Positions 1-7,714 of a DNA stretch of 10,065 bases are shown in pieces (the first letter of the stretch is position 1; every line of letters starts with the position of its first letter). Source of the DNA: an uncultured Clostridia bacterium (lineage in GTDB: Bacteria > Bacillota > Clostridia > Oscillospirales > Oscillospiraceae); NCBI GenBank assembly GCA_946060825.1, contig CAMGPO010000021.1, forward strand, positions 1-10,065, given 5' to 3'. A program made the position numbers and the translations under genes. Below the pieces are notes generated by a model, which was given only the letters and a program-made list of their open reading frames with translations, was not told the DNA's origin and ran no database searches.

Positions 1-1
1 G

Positions 2-43
2 CTCGACGAGCTGCACATCGCCATTACCGCCACCGAAGAATGA
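2..43 (+). CDS. C-terminal end of an unidentified protein (5' truncated by window edge)
   Basis: An open frame entering from the left edge ends at TGA 41-43 and encodes LDELHIAITATEE. Three facts suggest it is a real gene end. The frame is closed by a stop just before a hairpin terminator (50-73). It shares its last 14 codons with a second copy at 111-153. Almost all differences between the copies are synonymous, as expected for codons under selection. Too little remains to name the family. Confidence 0.6.
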   Translation, partial: LDELHIAITATEE

Positions 44-49
44 TTCACA

Positions 50-85
50 GGCCGTCGGCAAAAGCCGGCGGCCTATGAATTTTTC
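50..85 (+). terminator. Intrinsic terminator of the left-edge gene
   Basis: A 10-bp inverted repeat (50-59 with 64-73, one G-U type mismatch, AAAA loop) begins 6 bp after the stop codon of the left-edge reading frame. A T-rich run lies at 80-84, a few bases after the stem. The U-tract is offset from the stem, so termination may be modest. Confidence 0.65.
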
Positions 86-153
86 ACTTCAGGAGATCAG
101 GCGGGAAGCAGCTCGACGAACTCCATATTGCCATCACGGCTGTGGAAGAATAA
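79..153 (+). pseudogene. Remnant 3' end of a paralogue of the left-edge gene
   Basis: Codons 109-153 encode QLDELHIAITAVEE followed by TAA, matching the end of the left-edge gene except for T to V near the end. At the DNA level 111-153 matches 1-43 at 32 of 43 bases, and seven of the eight differing sense codons are synonymous. Read upward, the frame hits a TGA stop at 76-78, and no ATG, GTG or TTG lies between it and the conserved tail. The body of the gene is therefore missing. This looks like a tandem paralogue that diverged while functional and was later deleted down to its 3' end and terminator. A sequencing or assembly collapse is possible but less likely, because the flanks differ. Confidence 0.6.
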
Positions 154-165
154 TTTCACTGCAAT

Positions 166-200
166 GCGGGAGAAGCCAACCGGCTTCTCCCGCGTTTTTT
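166..200 (+). terminator. Strong intrinsic terminator after the gene remnant
   Basis: A perfect 12-bp GC-rich stem (166-177 with 182-193, AACC loop) is followed by one G and six T (195-200). It starts 12 bp after the TAA of the gene remnant and insulates the downstream cysteine promoter from leftward transcription. Confidence 0.9.
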
Positions 201-239
201 GTCACATTTTCCGCCTGCTCTGCATACTGATATACTGGG

Positions 240-268
240 TTGACAAAGTCATAGTGGGTCAGTATGAT
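240..268 (+). promoter_or_regulatory. Sigma-A promoter of the cysK T-box transcript
   Basis: TTGACA at 240-245 and TATGAT at 263-268 are separated by exactly 17 bp. This is a near-consensus housekeeping promoter. It predicts a start near 275, just before the first conserved T-box elements (AGTA at 299-302), as expected for a leader-controlled gene. Confidence 0.88.
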
Positions 269-274
269 TTACTC

Positions 275-549
275 ATATGCAAAACTGATGAACGGGAGAG
301 TACATCCGGAGATACGGACAAAGCGAGCTGCGGGCGGTGGGAGCGCAGCGCCGGGTACCGGATCGAATGCACCCGCGAGGGCAAACTGAACGGCTTCGGC
401 CCAGTAGGGGAGGACGGGATGATCCGCCGTTACCACGGATCGGCGCATGGTGGTGTGCATGAGTGGACGCTGACGCGTCAAGCCGGGTGGAACCGCAGGA
501 GCTATGCTCTTGTCCCTGCAAGAATTTTGGCAGGGGCGAGGGCTTTTTT
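275..549 (+). promoter_or_regulatory. T-box riboswitch sensing tRNA-Cys
   Basis: The leader carries the ordered hallmarks of a T-box. These are the Stem I AGTA element (299-302), the distal Stem I block with GCGAGCTG and GGTGGGAGCGCAGC (about 322-349), the specifier-loop segment GAATGCA (365-371), a small Stem III-like hairpin near GGACGC/GCGTCAA (about 465-481), and the T-box GGGTGGAACCGCAG (485-498) followed by a terminator (506-549). The codon in the specifier position is TGC (368-370), read by tRNA-Cys with anticodon GCA. The bulge UGGA (488-491) would pair with a tRNA ending in U73-CCA, and tRNA-Cys normally has U73. The two contacts therefore agree. Uncharged tRNA-Cys should stabilise the antiterminator and allow transcription of cysK 26 bp downstream. 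Confidence 0.93.
506..549 (+). terminator. Regulated terminator of the T-box leader
   Basis: A 14-pair stem (506-519 with 530-543, including three G-U pairs) encloses a loop of about ten bases and is followed directly by six T (544-549). The 5' arm contains TCCC (513-516), which would instead pair with the GGG of the T-box (485-487) in the antiterminator. This is the usual mutually exclusive arrangement. Confidence 0.88.
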
Positions 550-574
550 GTCGCCCCTGGGAAAGCGTGATTGT

Positions 575-1501
575 ATGTATCAGAACATTTTGGAAGCCAT
601 GGGCCATACACCCCTCATCCGTCTGAACCGCCTCGCCGGGCCGGACGGCGCCCAGGTGCTCGTGAAGTGCGAGGGCCTCAACGTCGGCGGCTCCATCAAG
701 GCCCGGACGGCGCTGGCCATGCTGGAGGCTGCCGAGCGGGAGGGCAAGATCGGCCCCGACACCATCATCGTCGAGCCGACCAGCGGCAACCAGGGCATCG
801 GATTGTCCCTGGTGGGCGCAGTGCGCGGCTACCACGTCGTCATCGTCATGCCCGACTCCTGCAGCCGGGAGCGGATGCTGCTGATGAAGCAGTACGGCGC
901 CGAGGTCAAGCTGGTGCACGACGAGGGCAACATCGGCGAGTGCATCGAGCGCTGCATCGCCACGGTCCGGCAGATGGCCGCGGAGAATCCCAACGTCTTT
1001 GTGCCCGACCAGTTCTCCAACCCAAACAATCCCAGGGTGCAGGAGGAGACGACGGCCCGGGAGATTCTGGAGCAGGCCGGGGATATCAAAATTGACGGCT
1101 ACTGCGCCGGCATCGGCACCGGCGGCACGCTGACGGGCATCGGCCACGTGCTGCGCAAAGCCAATCCGGATATGACGATCTGGGCTGTGGAGCCGGATAA
1201 GGCGGCGCTGCTGTCCGGTGGCCTGATCGGCGCCCACATCCAGATGGGCATCGGCGACGGCCTGATCCCCGACGTGCTGGATCAGAACGTCTACGACGAC
1301 ATTGCCATCGTCACCGACGAGGAGGCCGTGGAGACGGCCCGGCGGCTGGCGAAGGAGGAGGGCATCCTCTGCGGCATCTCCGGCGGCACCAATACGGCGG
1401 CGGCTCTGAGGCTGGCGAAGAAGCTCGGCCCGGGCAAGACCGTCGTCACTGTCCTGGCCGACACCGGTGAGCGGTATTTCACGACACCTCTTTTTGGATA
1501 A
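575..1501 (+). CDS. cysK: PLP-dependent cysteine synthase (O-acetylserine sulfhydrylase family)
   Basis: The 308-residue cytoplasmic enzyme is predicted to make L-cysteine from O-acetylserine and sulfide, using pyridoxal phosphate. Family motifs are all present: GSIKAR with K42 as the PLP Schiff-base lysine; TSGNQGIG (69-76), the substrate/cofactor loop; GTGGTLTG (181-188), which cradles the PLP phosphate; GISGGT (267-272), with S269 near the pyridine nitrogen; and the typical C-terminus DTGERYFTTPLF. Length matches CysK/CysM. The loop has Gln73 where Thr is usual (SGNTG), and the NPANP..H segment reads NPNNPRVQ, so preference among OAS, cysteine or homologous donors is uncertain. ATG 575 was chosen because the family N-terminus YQNILEAMGHTPLI starts there and the longer frame from 128 runs through the promoter and T-box. 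GGGAAAG (559-565) is a weak SD 9 nt upstream. Control by a tRNA-Cys T-box supports a role in cysteine supply. Confidence 0.93.
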   Translation: MYQNILEAMGHTPLIRLNRLAGPDGAQVLVKCEGLNVGGSIKARTALAMLEAAEREGKIGPDTIIVEPTSGNQGIGLSLVGAVRGYHVVIVMPDSCSRERMLLMKQYGAEVKLVHDEGNIGECIERCIATVRQMAAENPNVFVPDQFSNPNNPRVQEETTAREILEQAGDIKIDGYCAGIGTGGTLTGIGHVLRKANPDMTIWAVEPDKAALLSGGLIGAHIQMGIGDGLIPDVLDQNVYDDIAIVTDEEAVETARRLAKEEGILCGISGGTNTAAALRLAKKLGPGKTVVTVLADTGERYFTTPLFG

Positions 1502-1512
1502 ATATTGCGAAC

Positions 1513-1544
1513 GCGGGACCGGCGGTGACGCCGGTCCCGTTTTT
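1513..1544 (+). terminator. Intrinsic terminator of cysK
   Basis: A perfect 11-bp GC stem (1514-1524 with 1529-1539, GTGA tetraloop) with five T at 1540-1544 lies 12 bp after the cysK stop. It separates the cysteine unit from the T7SS locus. In the stretch 1545-1674 that follows, nothing can be supported beyond a weak 6-bp hairpin (1549-1554 with 1563-1568). Confidence 0.92.
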
Positions 1545-1674
1545 CCATGCCCGCTTTCCGGGGCGGGCCTGATGTCCCCGCGCACCACGGAGCGGCCCCA
1601 ATTCTGGCTCCATTCGTAATACGCATATTCACCGCCAAAATTTGACAGGAATGTGAAAATTGTACCAAATTGCA

Positions 1675-1703
1675 TTGACAAAGACGTCCTTTTGTAAGAT
1701 AAT
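1675..1703 (+). promoter_or_regulatory. Sigma-A promoter of the T7SS machine operon
   Basis: TTGACA at 1675-1680 and GATAAT at 1698-1703 have 17-bp spacing, predicting a start near 1710 and a leader of about 92 nt before the first gene. Another TTGACA lies 33 bp upstream (1642-1647) without a good -10. No LytTR-type direct repeats were found here, in contrast to the promoter at 9247. Confidence 0.78.
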
Positions 1704-1801
1704 TCTGTATGAATTCAACGCAATTTTTTATGCAGGACGCGGTCCGGCGTACCACGACAACGGGAAAATACCGGGAATATTGGGAAAGAAGCGGTGACGG
1801 G

Positions 1802-2740
1802 ATGGAACATATTTCAGTAAAGAAGAAGATCGATCGGCTGATCGTCACACATAAGATCGAAAAGACGGAGCAGATCAGCACCATGGAGCTGGATATCATC
1901 AACAAGGCGGAGATTCCGGCCCTGCTGCCGGTGCACATCGGCAGAACCATGACGGGCAAAGAGATCCGGTTTGTGGTACAAAACTTCATGGATTTGCGTT
2001 CTTTTCTGAAAAGCGACATCCGGTTTGATTTGTTCATTCAGATCGTGCTGCAGATCGTCGATACGCTGCTGGCCTGTGAGTCCCATGGAATCCGGTGCGG
2101 GAATCTGGAACTGAGCAGCGATTTGTCCTTCTACGATTACGGGAACCGGCAGGTCCGTCTGATTTGCTGGCCGCTGATTTCCCTTTCCGCCAATTCGAAT
2201 GCCTCCTCCTTCTTCATGGAGCTGGGGAGCATTTACACGAGCAAGGGGCACGACAGCGATTTCCGCCTGCGCTATCTGCAATTCTTTGACAGCAGGGCGA
2301 AGTTTGAATTGGATGACTTCAAGCAGCGCCTCGAGACGCTGCTCCAGCAGTGGCAGGAGGAGAACGCCGAAGGAGCGGAACAAGGAGGAAAATCCAAACC
2401 CAGGAAGCCGAGGGATATTCCGCCGACGGTGGGACTGCGGATGGCTTCGATCCAGCGGATTTCCACCCAAACAACAATTCAGGTGTCCCGGTACCCGTTC
2501 AGCATCGGCAGAAAGGCCGAGTTTTGTGATTATGCGATAGAAGACAACCCCTATGTAAGCAAACGCCATGCTACAATTCTGCTGAGAGACGGCCAGGCAT
2601 ATATCCGGGACAACGGCTCGTCCAATGGGACCTTTTTGAATGGAAAGCGCCTGCAGCCCAATACCGAGGTGGAACTGCCGTCGGGCGCCTGCTTCCGGAT
2701 CGGCAATGAGAGCTTTGTTTTTCGCGCTGCCGGCGGTTAA
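1802..2740 (+). CDS. Pseudokinase-like protein with C-terminal FHA domain (T7SS accessory)
   Basis: This 312-residue protein has no signal peptide or membrane segment, so it is probably cytoplasmic. Residues about 40-185 read like a protein-kinase C-lobe remnant: a helix ending in HGI (95-97), then RCGNLELSSD (98-107) in the place of VHRDLKPEN, and RLICWP (119-124) in the place of KLIDFG. The catalytic Asp, Lys and Asn and the DFG Asp all appear replaced, so a pseudokinase related to the EssB/YukC cytoplasmic domain is likely (inference). A basic, charged linker (about 186-207) leads to a typical FHA domain (about 225-308) with SIGR (234-237), VSKRH (252-256) and SSNGTFLNG (273-281), the residues that bind phosphothreonine. 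ATG 1802 was chosen, preceded by GGTGA (1793-1797); the earlier ATG 1709 coincides with the expected transcription start. EssC follows 24 bp later. The usual EssB transmembrane helix and extracellular part are absent. Confidence 0.8.
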   Translation: MEHISVKKKIDRLIVTHKIEKTEQISTMELDIINKAEIPALLPVHIGRTMTGKEIRFVVQNFMDLRSFLKSDIRFDLFIQIVLQIVDTLLACESHGIRCGNLELSSDLSFYDYGNRQVRLICWPLISLSANSNASSFFMELGSIYTSKGHDSDFRLRYLQFFDSRAKFELDDFKQRLETLLQQWQEENAEGAEQGGKSKPRKPRDIPPTVGLRMASIQRISTQTTIQVSRYPFSIGRKAEFCDYAIEDNPYVSKRHATILLRDGQAYIRDNGSSNGTFLNGKRLQPNTEVELPSGACFRIGNESFVFRAAGG

Positions 2741-2764
2741 AAATGATAAGGGCGGGGAACGGAT

Positions 2765-5700
2765 ATGAACTTCGTACTGACAATTTACACTGAGCATATT
2801 TATCAGGAGATCTTTTTGCCGGAACTGGACAACTCCGATTTCAGCCTCCATCTCCGGGCGGCAGACTTCGCCCTGGGTGACGATGTTGTGCTCCCGATGG
2901 AAGTGATCGACGGCCAGTGGTTTTTCAAGGCCTCGGATACCTGCCGGATTCTGTGCGCCGGCAGCAGCTTTGTGGGGCAGGCGATCTACTCCGGGCAGAT
3001 CCTCCGCATCCTGACGAGTCTGGATGAGACCGTGGCCGTGATGGTCTGGGAAAAGCCTTCGCAGATTACCGCCTACCCCAAGTATGCCGTGATTGGGGCG
3101 GAGTGTATCCGGATCGGCCGCGGGACGGACAACGATATCTCCTGCGGCTCCCTGCAGATTGTGTCGGGACGCCATGCGGAGATCCATTTCAGAAACGGAA
3201 GGGCGTTCCTCAATGACCTGAGCTCCAACGGGACCTATTTGAGCAGCCAAAGAATCCGGGGGCAAAAGGAGCTCCGCTTCGGCGATGTGATCAACATTTT
3301 CGGCCTGACCATCATCTACCTGAAGGAGATTCTGGTGATCAACAGCCTGTCGAAGGATGTGGCGGTCAATTCCAAATACCTGTTCCAGATTGACGACGCG
3401 GACCGGGAGGTTCCGGAACTGACCGGGATCACGCCATCGGAGGCGGAGACGATCATCCACATCGCGCCCCGGACCATTCCGCGCATCTTTGACGAGCCGG
3501 AACAGATCGAAAACATCCCCTCCAAGAAGGAGACGGATCAGAAGCCGGCGTGGATGTCGGTGCTTCCTTCTCTGACGATGGTGCTGCCCATGATCCTGGG
3601 CTTCATGCTGATGGGAAACGGCATGGGAATGGGAATTGTGATCTCAGGCGGCTCGGCGATTGTGGGATTTACCTGGGCGACCATCAATCTCCGCTACACC
3701 CGGAAAAAGCAGCAGGAGCAGGAGCTGCTGCGGCTGAACAGATATGGAGAATATCTGGTGCAGTGCGCAGACCGGATCCGCGAAAAATTCGAGCATAACC
3801 GCGCGGCCAGACTGGAGCTCTATCCGTCGGCGGACGTCTGCGCGGACTATACGGAACGGTCGCCGGAGCTGTGGGCGCGGGTGAAAAGTCACTCGGACTT
3901 TTTGTTTGTCCGGTTTGGCCTTGGAAATATGCCCTTCCAGGTGAAGATTACGGCGCCCAAGCACGAATTTTCCCTGATTGAGGATGAGCTGGCAGAGCGT
4001 CCCGGAAAGATTGCCCGGAGTTTTCAGACCATGGAGCAGGTTCCGGTCGGCGTGGATCTGACCCGCTACAGCGTGGTCGGCCTTCTGAGCAGCGCGCCGG
4101 AAAAGCGGATGAATCTCCTGCGGCTGCTGGTCACGCAGATTGCTGCCAACCACTGCTATACCGACGTGAAGCTGGTGTTCCTGTACGACGCTGCCGGAAA
4201 GGAGGCGTCCAACTGGAGCTTCGCCAAATGGCTGCCCCATGTCTGGAATGAAGAGCGCTCCATGCGCTACATCGCCTCAACGCCGAACGAGGAAAATGAC
4301 GTTCTCTATTCCCTCCTTCACATCCTGCGGACCCGCTCCGAGCGGGCACAGCAGAATGCCCCGGGCAGCAAAACGCGCTGTATGCCCCACTATGTGCTGA
4401 TTGCAGAAGACCCGTCCCTGCTGGATGAACAGCCGATCTGCAAGTTCCTGTACGAGTCGGAGCCCGGTGCGCTGGGTGTCACCACCGTTCTGATGGCGGA
4501 GCTCTATCAGGATCTGCCCAGCGCCTGTCAGCTCGTCGTGTCGGACGACAAAGAATTTGCCGGTATGTTTGGCGTTGGCGAGGAGGAGGCTGACCGGACG
4601 CCAGTCGACTTTGACACGATTTCCGCGGACCATGTGCAGACGATGGCCAAACGGATGACGTCCATGCGGGTCAAAGAGCTGGAAAGCAGCAGCAACATCC
4701 CCAATTCCCTGACCTTCTTCGAGATGATGCAGGTGCATCGTCTGGAGGAGCTGCAGGTCATGGAGCATTGGCGCAAAAACAGGACCTATGAGTCCATGAA
4801 GGCGATGGTCGGCTATAAGGCCGGAAACATCCCCTGCTATCTGGATATCTATGAGAAGGCCCACGGTCCCCACGGCCTGGTCGCCGGCACCACCGGCTCC
4901 GGCAAGAGCGAGACGCTGCAGACTTATATTCTGTCCCTGGCCTGCAGCTTCAGTCCCCAGGACGTTGGCTTCTTCATCATCGACTTCAAGGGCGGCGGTA
5001 TGGCGAACCTGTTTTCCAACCTTCCGCATATGATGGGACAGATTTCCAACCTGTCCGGCAATCAGGTCCGCAGGGCCATGGTGTCCATTAAGAGTGAAAA
5101 TGCCAGAAGAATGCGCCTGTTCGGCGAATTCGGCGTCAACAAAATTGATGACTACGTAAAGCTGTACAAAAACCAGGAGGCGCCGCTGCCGCTGCCGCAC
5201 CTTCTGATCATCATCGATGAGTTCGCAGAGCTGAAGCGGGAAGAGCCGGAATTCATGAAGGAACTCATCAGTGTGGCCCAGGTAGGCCGAAGCCTGGGCG
5301 TCCATCTGATTCTGGCGACCCAGAAGCCCAGCGGCACCGTGGACGACAACATCTGGAGCAACTCCAAATTCAAGCTCTGCCTCCGCGTCGCGGACAAGCA
5401 GGACAGTAACGACATGCTGCACAAACCGGACGCCGCCTACCTGACCCAGGCCGGCCGCTGCTATCTGCAGGTCGGCAACGATGAGATTTTTGAGCTGTTC
5501 CAGTCCGGATGGAGCGGCGCCGTCTACGATCCGGACGGAGAAACCAACCAGAACGGCGTTGTCCTGCTGGACCTGCAGGGGCGCAAGGCCGTCGTGGGCA
5601 ACCGGGCGAAGAGCAGAAGAAAAATCCAGGCGGCGCAGGATTGGATTAAAGAAGTTGCCCTGTGCGTCCAATCGGCAAAGGAGGCCTCCGCTTCGGGGGA

Positions 5701-7714
5701 GAGCCAGACGGACATTGCCCACCGGGTCATTGCGATGCTCAACAGGGACGAGGAACGGTACCCGGACAGCACCTTCAACGTGAAGCGGATCGAGGACGTT
5801 CTTCATCTCTGGCCAGGACATCTGCACGATCCGGAGGAGATTGCCGAGTTCCTGATCGAACAGTTCCGTGCCGCGGGCAAAAAGCTGCCGGAGCCGAAGG
5901 AACAGACGCAGCTTGACGCGGTGGTGGATTATCTCGCGGATGTGGCGCGGAAGCACGGTCTTCAGAACCAGCAAAAGCTGTGGATGCCGGTGCTGCCGGA
6001 GGTGCTGTATCTGGAGGACCTGGACGGCTACACAGATTCCAGAATTCAGAACGGCAGCTGGAAGACCCATGGCGATGGATACCGGCTGTCTGCCTACCTT
6101 GGCCTGGTTGATGCGCCGGAGGTGCAGCGTCAGTTCCCGCTGATCGTGGACTTCTCGCAGAACGGCCATCTGGCTGTTGCCGGCGGTGTGAGCAGCGGCA
6201 AGAGCACCCTGATGCAGACGTTGGTCTATTCCATGATTTCCAGCTATTCTCCCGAGGAGCTGAACCTGTATCTGATCGACTTCAGCAGCCAGATGCTATC
6301 GCCCTTTGAGAAGGCGCCCCATGTGGGCGGCGTCGTTCTGGAGGGCGAGGATGACCGCCTGAACAAGCTCTTTGGCCTGCTCGCAGGCATTCTGAAGGAG
6401 CGTAAGCAGCAGATCAGAGGCGGCAGCTTCAACCAGTACATCCAGATGCACGGACATACGCTGCCTGCGATTCTGGTCGTGCTGGACGGATACGCGAACT
6501 TCCGTGAGAAAACGGAGAACCGCTTTGAAGCCAACATTCTGGAGCTCCTGCGCGATGCGGAGGGATATGGCATCTATCTGGCCATTTCCTGCGGCGGCTA
6601 CGGCGGCATGGAGCTGCAGAGCAAGCTGGCGGACAAAATGCGCCAGGGCATCTGCCTGGAGATGGGCGACAAATTCAAGTATGCGGAAGTTCTGCATATG
6701 TCGAGATTCGACGTCCTGCCCGAGTCCAACACCAGGGGCCGCGGACTCGCCATGGTGGATGACAATGTGCTGGAGTATCAGACGGCTCTGGCGATCAAGG
6801 CGGAAAATGACTACAAGCGGGCGGAAGGGATCGAGCAATTCTGCCAGTCGCTTGGCGTTGCCTGGAGCGGAAAGCCGGCGAGACGGATTCCGGAAATTCC
6901 CAGAAAACCCACCTGGGAACTCTTTGCCCAGTCGGATGTCTACGCAGCCGCGAAGCAGAATCCGGCGCTGCTGCCTGTGGCTTACTGCCAGGAGGATGCG
7001 TCGGCGTACTGCATCGATCTCAGCAGGACCTTCTGCTATCTGGTGCTGGGACAGGAGCAGTCCGGCAAGTCCGTTTTCCTGCGAAATGCCGCCTGCGCCG
7101 CCGCCGACAAGGGCGCGAAAGTCTATGTCATTGACCGCAGCGACCGCTCCGAGGCGAATACGGTTCAGATGACCGGCGCCGTCAGCGTCGTGACGGACAA
7201 GGAGCTCTTCGCCATGGTCAAGGAGCTGATCCTGATTACCAACGAGCGGGGCGCCTTCCGGAAGGAGCTGCAGCAGAAGGGGCTGGAAGAGGAGGATATC
7301 TTCGCGGCTATGCAGAAATTCCCGCCGGTCTACTATCTCATTGCAGATCTGGATGACTTCATCCAGAAGATGTACAGCAATCTGGAGGGAATCGGCCAGC
7401 TCAGCTCCTGGATCGAGGTCATTTTCGCAAAGGGAAAGACACTGAATGTATTTTTCCTTGGGGCGGCAAATATCCAGCAGACCGTCGGCCTCGGCTCCCG
7501 GCAGGCCTATCAGTCCTTCATTCGGGACCGTAAGGGCATTCTCCTCGGCAGCAGCCTGAACAAGCAGACGGTGTTCTCCTACCAGAATATCCGCAGCTAC
7601 AGCGAGCAGGGGAAGCAGCTTCGCGTGGGTCAGGCGTATGCGGTCAGCGCGTCGGATCCCCAGGAGGTTGAGCGGATTGTGATTCCCCAGAACAGGGGGA
7701 TTGTGCTGCCGTGA
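2765..7714 (+). CDS. essC: Type VII secretion ATPase EssC (FHA-FHA-TM-three FtsK/SpoIIIE domains)
   Basis: This 1649-residue protein is the inner-membrane motor of T7SSb, driving export of WXG100-type substrates. Residues 1-95 look like a degenerate FHA domain. A second FHA (about 100-190) keeps GR (118-119), S134, R136-H137 and SSNGT (153-157). Two hydrophobic segments (about 264-283 and 287-308) are followed by a positive stretch (RYTRKK) and a domain of about 350 residues. ATPase D1 has Walker A GTTGSGKS (708-715, K714), Walker B LLIIIDEF with D818-E819, and ATQKPSG (851-857). D2 has GGVSSGKST (1140-1148, K1146) but its Walker B is VVLDGY (D1241, then Gly). D3 has GQEQSGKS (1429-1436, K1435) and LIADLDDF (D1528, then Leu). 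Only D1 has the catalytic Glu, which fits the known pattern that D1 hydrolyses ATP while D2/D3 bind nucleotide and substrate signals. The length is near that of other EssC proteins. Its stop overlaps the next start by 4 bp (GTGA). Confidence 0.95.
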   Translation: MNFVLTIYTEHIYQEIFLPELDNSDFSLHLRAADFALGDDVVLPMEVIDGQWFFKASDTCRILCAGSSFVGQAIYSGQILRILTSLDETVAVMVWEKPSQITAYPKYAVIGAECIRIGRGTDNDISCGSLQIVSGRHAEIHFRNGRAFLNDLSSNGTYLSSQRIRGQKELRFGDVINIFGLTIIYLKEILVINSLSKDVAVNSKYLFQIDDADREVPELTGITPSEAETIIHIAPRTIPRIFDEPEQIENIPSKKETDQKPAWMSVLPSLTMVLPMILGFMLMGNGMGMGIVISGGSAIVGFTWATINLRYTRKKQQEQELLRLNRYGEYLVQCADRIREKFEHNRAARLELYPSADVCADYTERSPELWARVKSHSDFLFVRFGLGNMPFQVKITAPKHEFSLIEDELAERPGKIARSFQTMEQVPVGVDLTRYSVVGLLSSAPEKRMNLLRLLVTQIAANHCYTDVKLVFLYDAAGKEASNWSFAKWLPHVWNEERSMRYIASTPNEENDVLYSLLHILRTRSERAQQNAPGSKTRCMPHYVLIAEDPSLLDEQPICKFLYESEPGALGVTTVLMAELYQDLPSACQLVVSDDKEFAGMFGVGEEEADRTPVDFDTISADHVQTMAKRMTSMRVKELESSSNIPNSLTFFEMMQVHRLEELQVMEHWRKNRTYESMKAMVGYKAGNIPCYLDIYEKAHGPHGLVAGTTGSGKSETLQTYILSLACSFSPQDVGFFIIDFKGGGMANLFSNLPHMMGQISNLSGNQVRRAMVSIKSENARRMRLFGEFGVNKIDDYVKLYKNQEAPLPLPHLLIIIDEFAELKREEPEFMKELISVAQVGRSLGVHLILATQKPSGTVDDNIWSNSKFKLCLRVADKQDSNDMLHKPDAAYLTQAGRCYLQVGNDEIFELFQSGWSGAVYDPDGETNQNGVVLLDLQGRKAVVGNRAKSRRKIQAAQDWIKEVALCVQSAKEASASGESQTDIAHRVIAMLNRDEERYPDSTFNVKRIEDVLHLWPGHLHDPEEIAEFLIEQFRAAGKKLPEPKEQTQLDAVVDYLADVARKHGLQNQQKLWMPVLPEVLYLEDLDGYTDSRIQNGSWKTHGDGYRLSAYLGLVDAPEVQRQFPLIVDFSQNGHLAVAGGVSSGKSTLMQTLVYSMISSYSPEELNLYLIDFSSQMLSPFEKAPHVGGVVLEGEDDRLNKLFGLLAGILKERKQQIRGGSFNQYIQMHGHTLPAILVVLDGYANFREKTENRFEANILELLRDAEGYGIYLAISCGGYGGMELQSKLADKMRQGICLEMGDKFKYAEVLHMSRFDVLPESNTRGRGLAMVDDNVLEYQTALAIKAENDYKRAEGIEQFCQSLGVAWSGKPARRIPEIPRKPTWELFAQSDVYAAAKQNPALLPVAYCQEDASAYCIDLSRTFCYLVLGQEQSGKSVFLRNAACAAADKGAKVYVIDRSDRSEANTVQMTGAVSVVTDKELFAMVKELILITNERGAFRKELQQKGLEEEDIFAAMQKFPPVYYLIADLDDFIQKMYSNLEGIGQLSSWIEVIFAKGKTLNVFFLGAANIQQTVGLGSRQAYQSFIRDRKGILLGSSLNKQTVFSYQNIRSYSEQGKQLRVGQAYAVSASDPQEVERIVIPQNRGIVLP

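Noticed and set aside
128..574. Upstream extension of the cysK reading frame (start at 128)
   Set aside because: It crosses a gene remnant, a perfect terminator, a consensus promoter and the T-box; the encoded sequence has no resemblance to the enzyme family before residue YQNIL.
1642..1670. Second promoter using TTGACA at 1642-1647
   Set aside because: The hexamer at 17-bp spacing is CCAAAT, a poor -10; the TTGACA at 1675 has a much better partner.
269..1681. Long minus-strand open frame opposite cysK
   Set aside because: It runs antisense to a clear enzyme gene, through two terminators and the T-box, is rich in His/Asp/Ala typical of a shadow frame, and has no RBS. The stretch opposite 1555-1655 reads slightly protein-like but nothing recognisable.
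1709..1801. Earlier start codon for the pseudokinase-FHA gene
   Set aside because: ATG 1709 lies at the predicted transcription start with no leader for a ribosome; the extra 31 residues look unlike a protein domain, while ATG 1802 has GGTGA upstream.
4277..6169. 630-codon minus-strand open frame inside essC
   Set aside because: GC-rich antisense shadow of a strongly conserved ATPase region; no family motifs.
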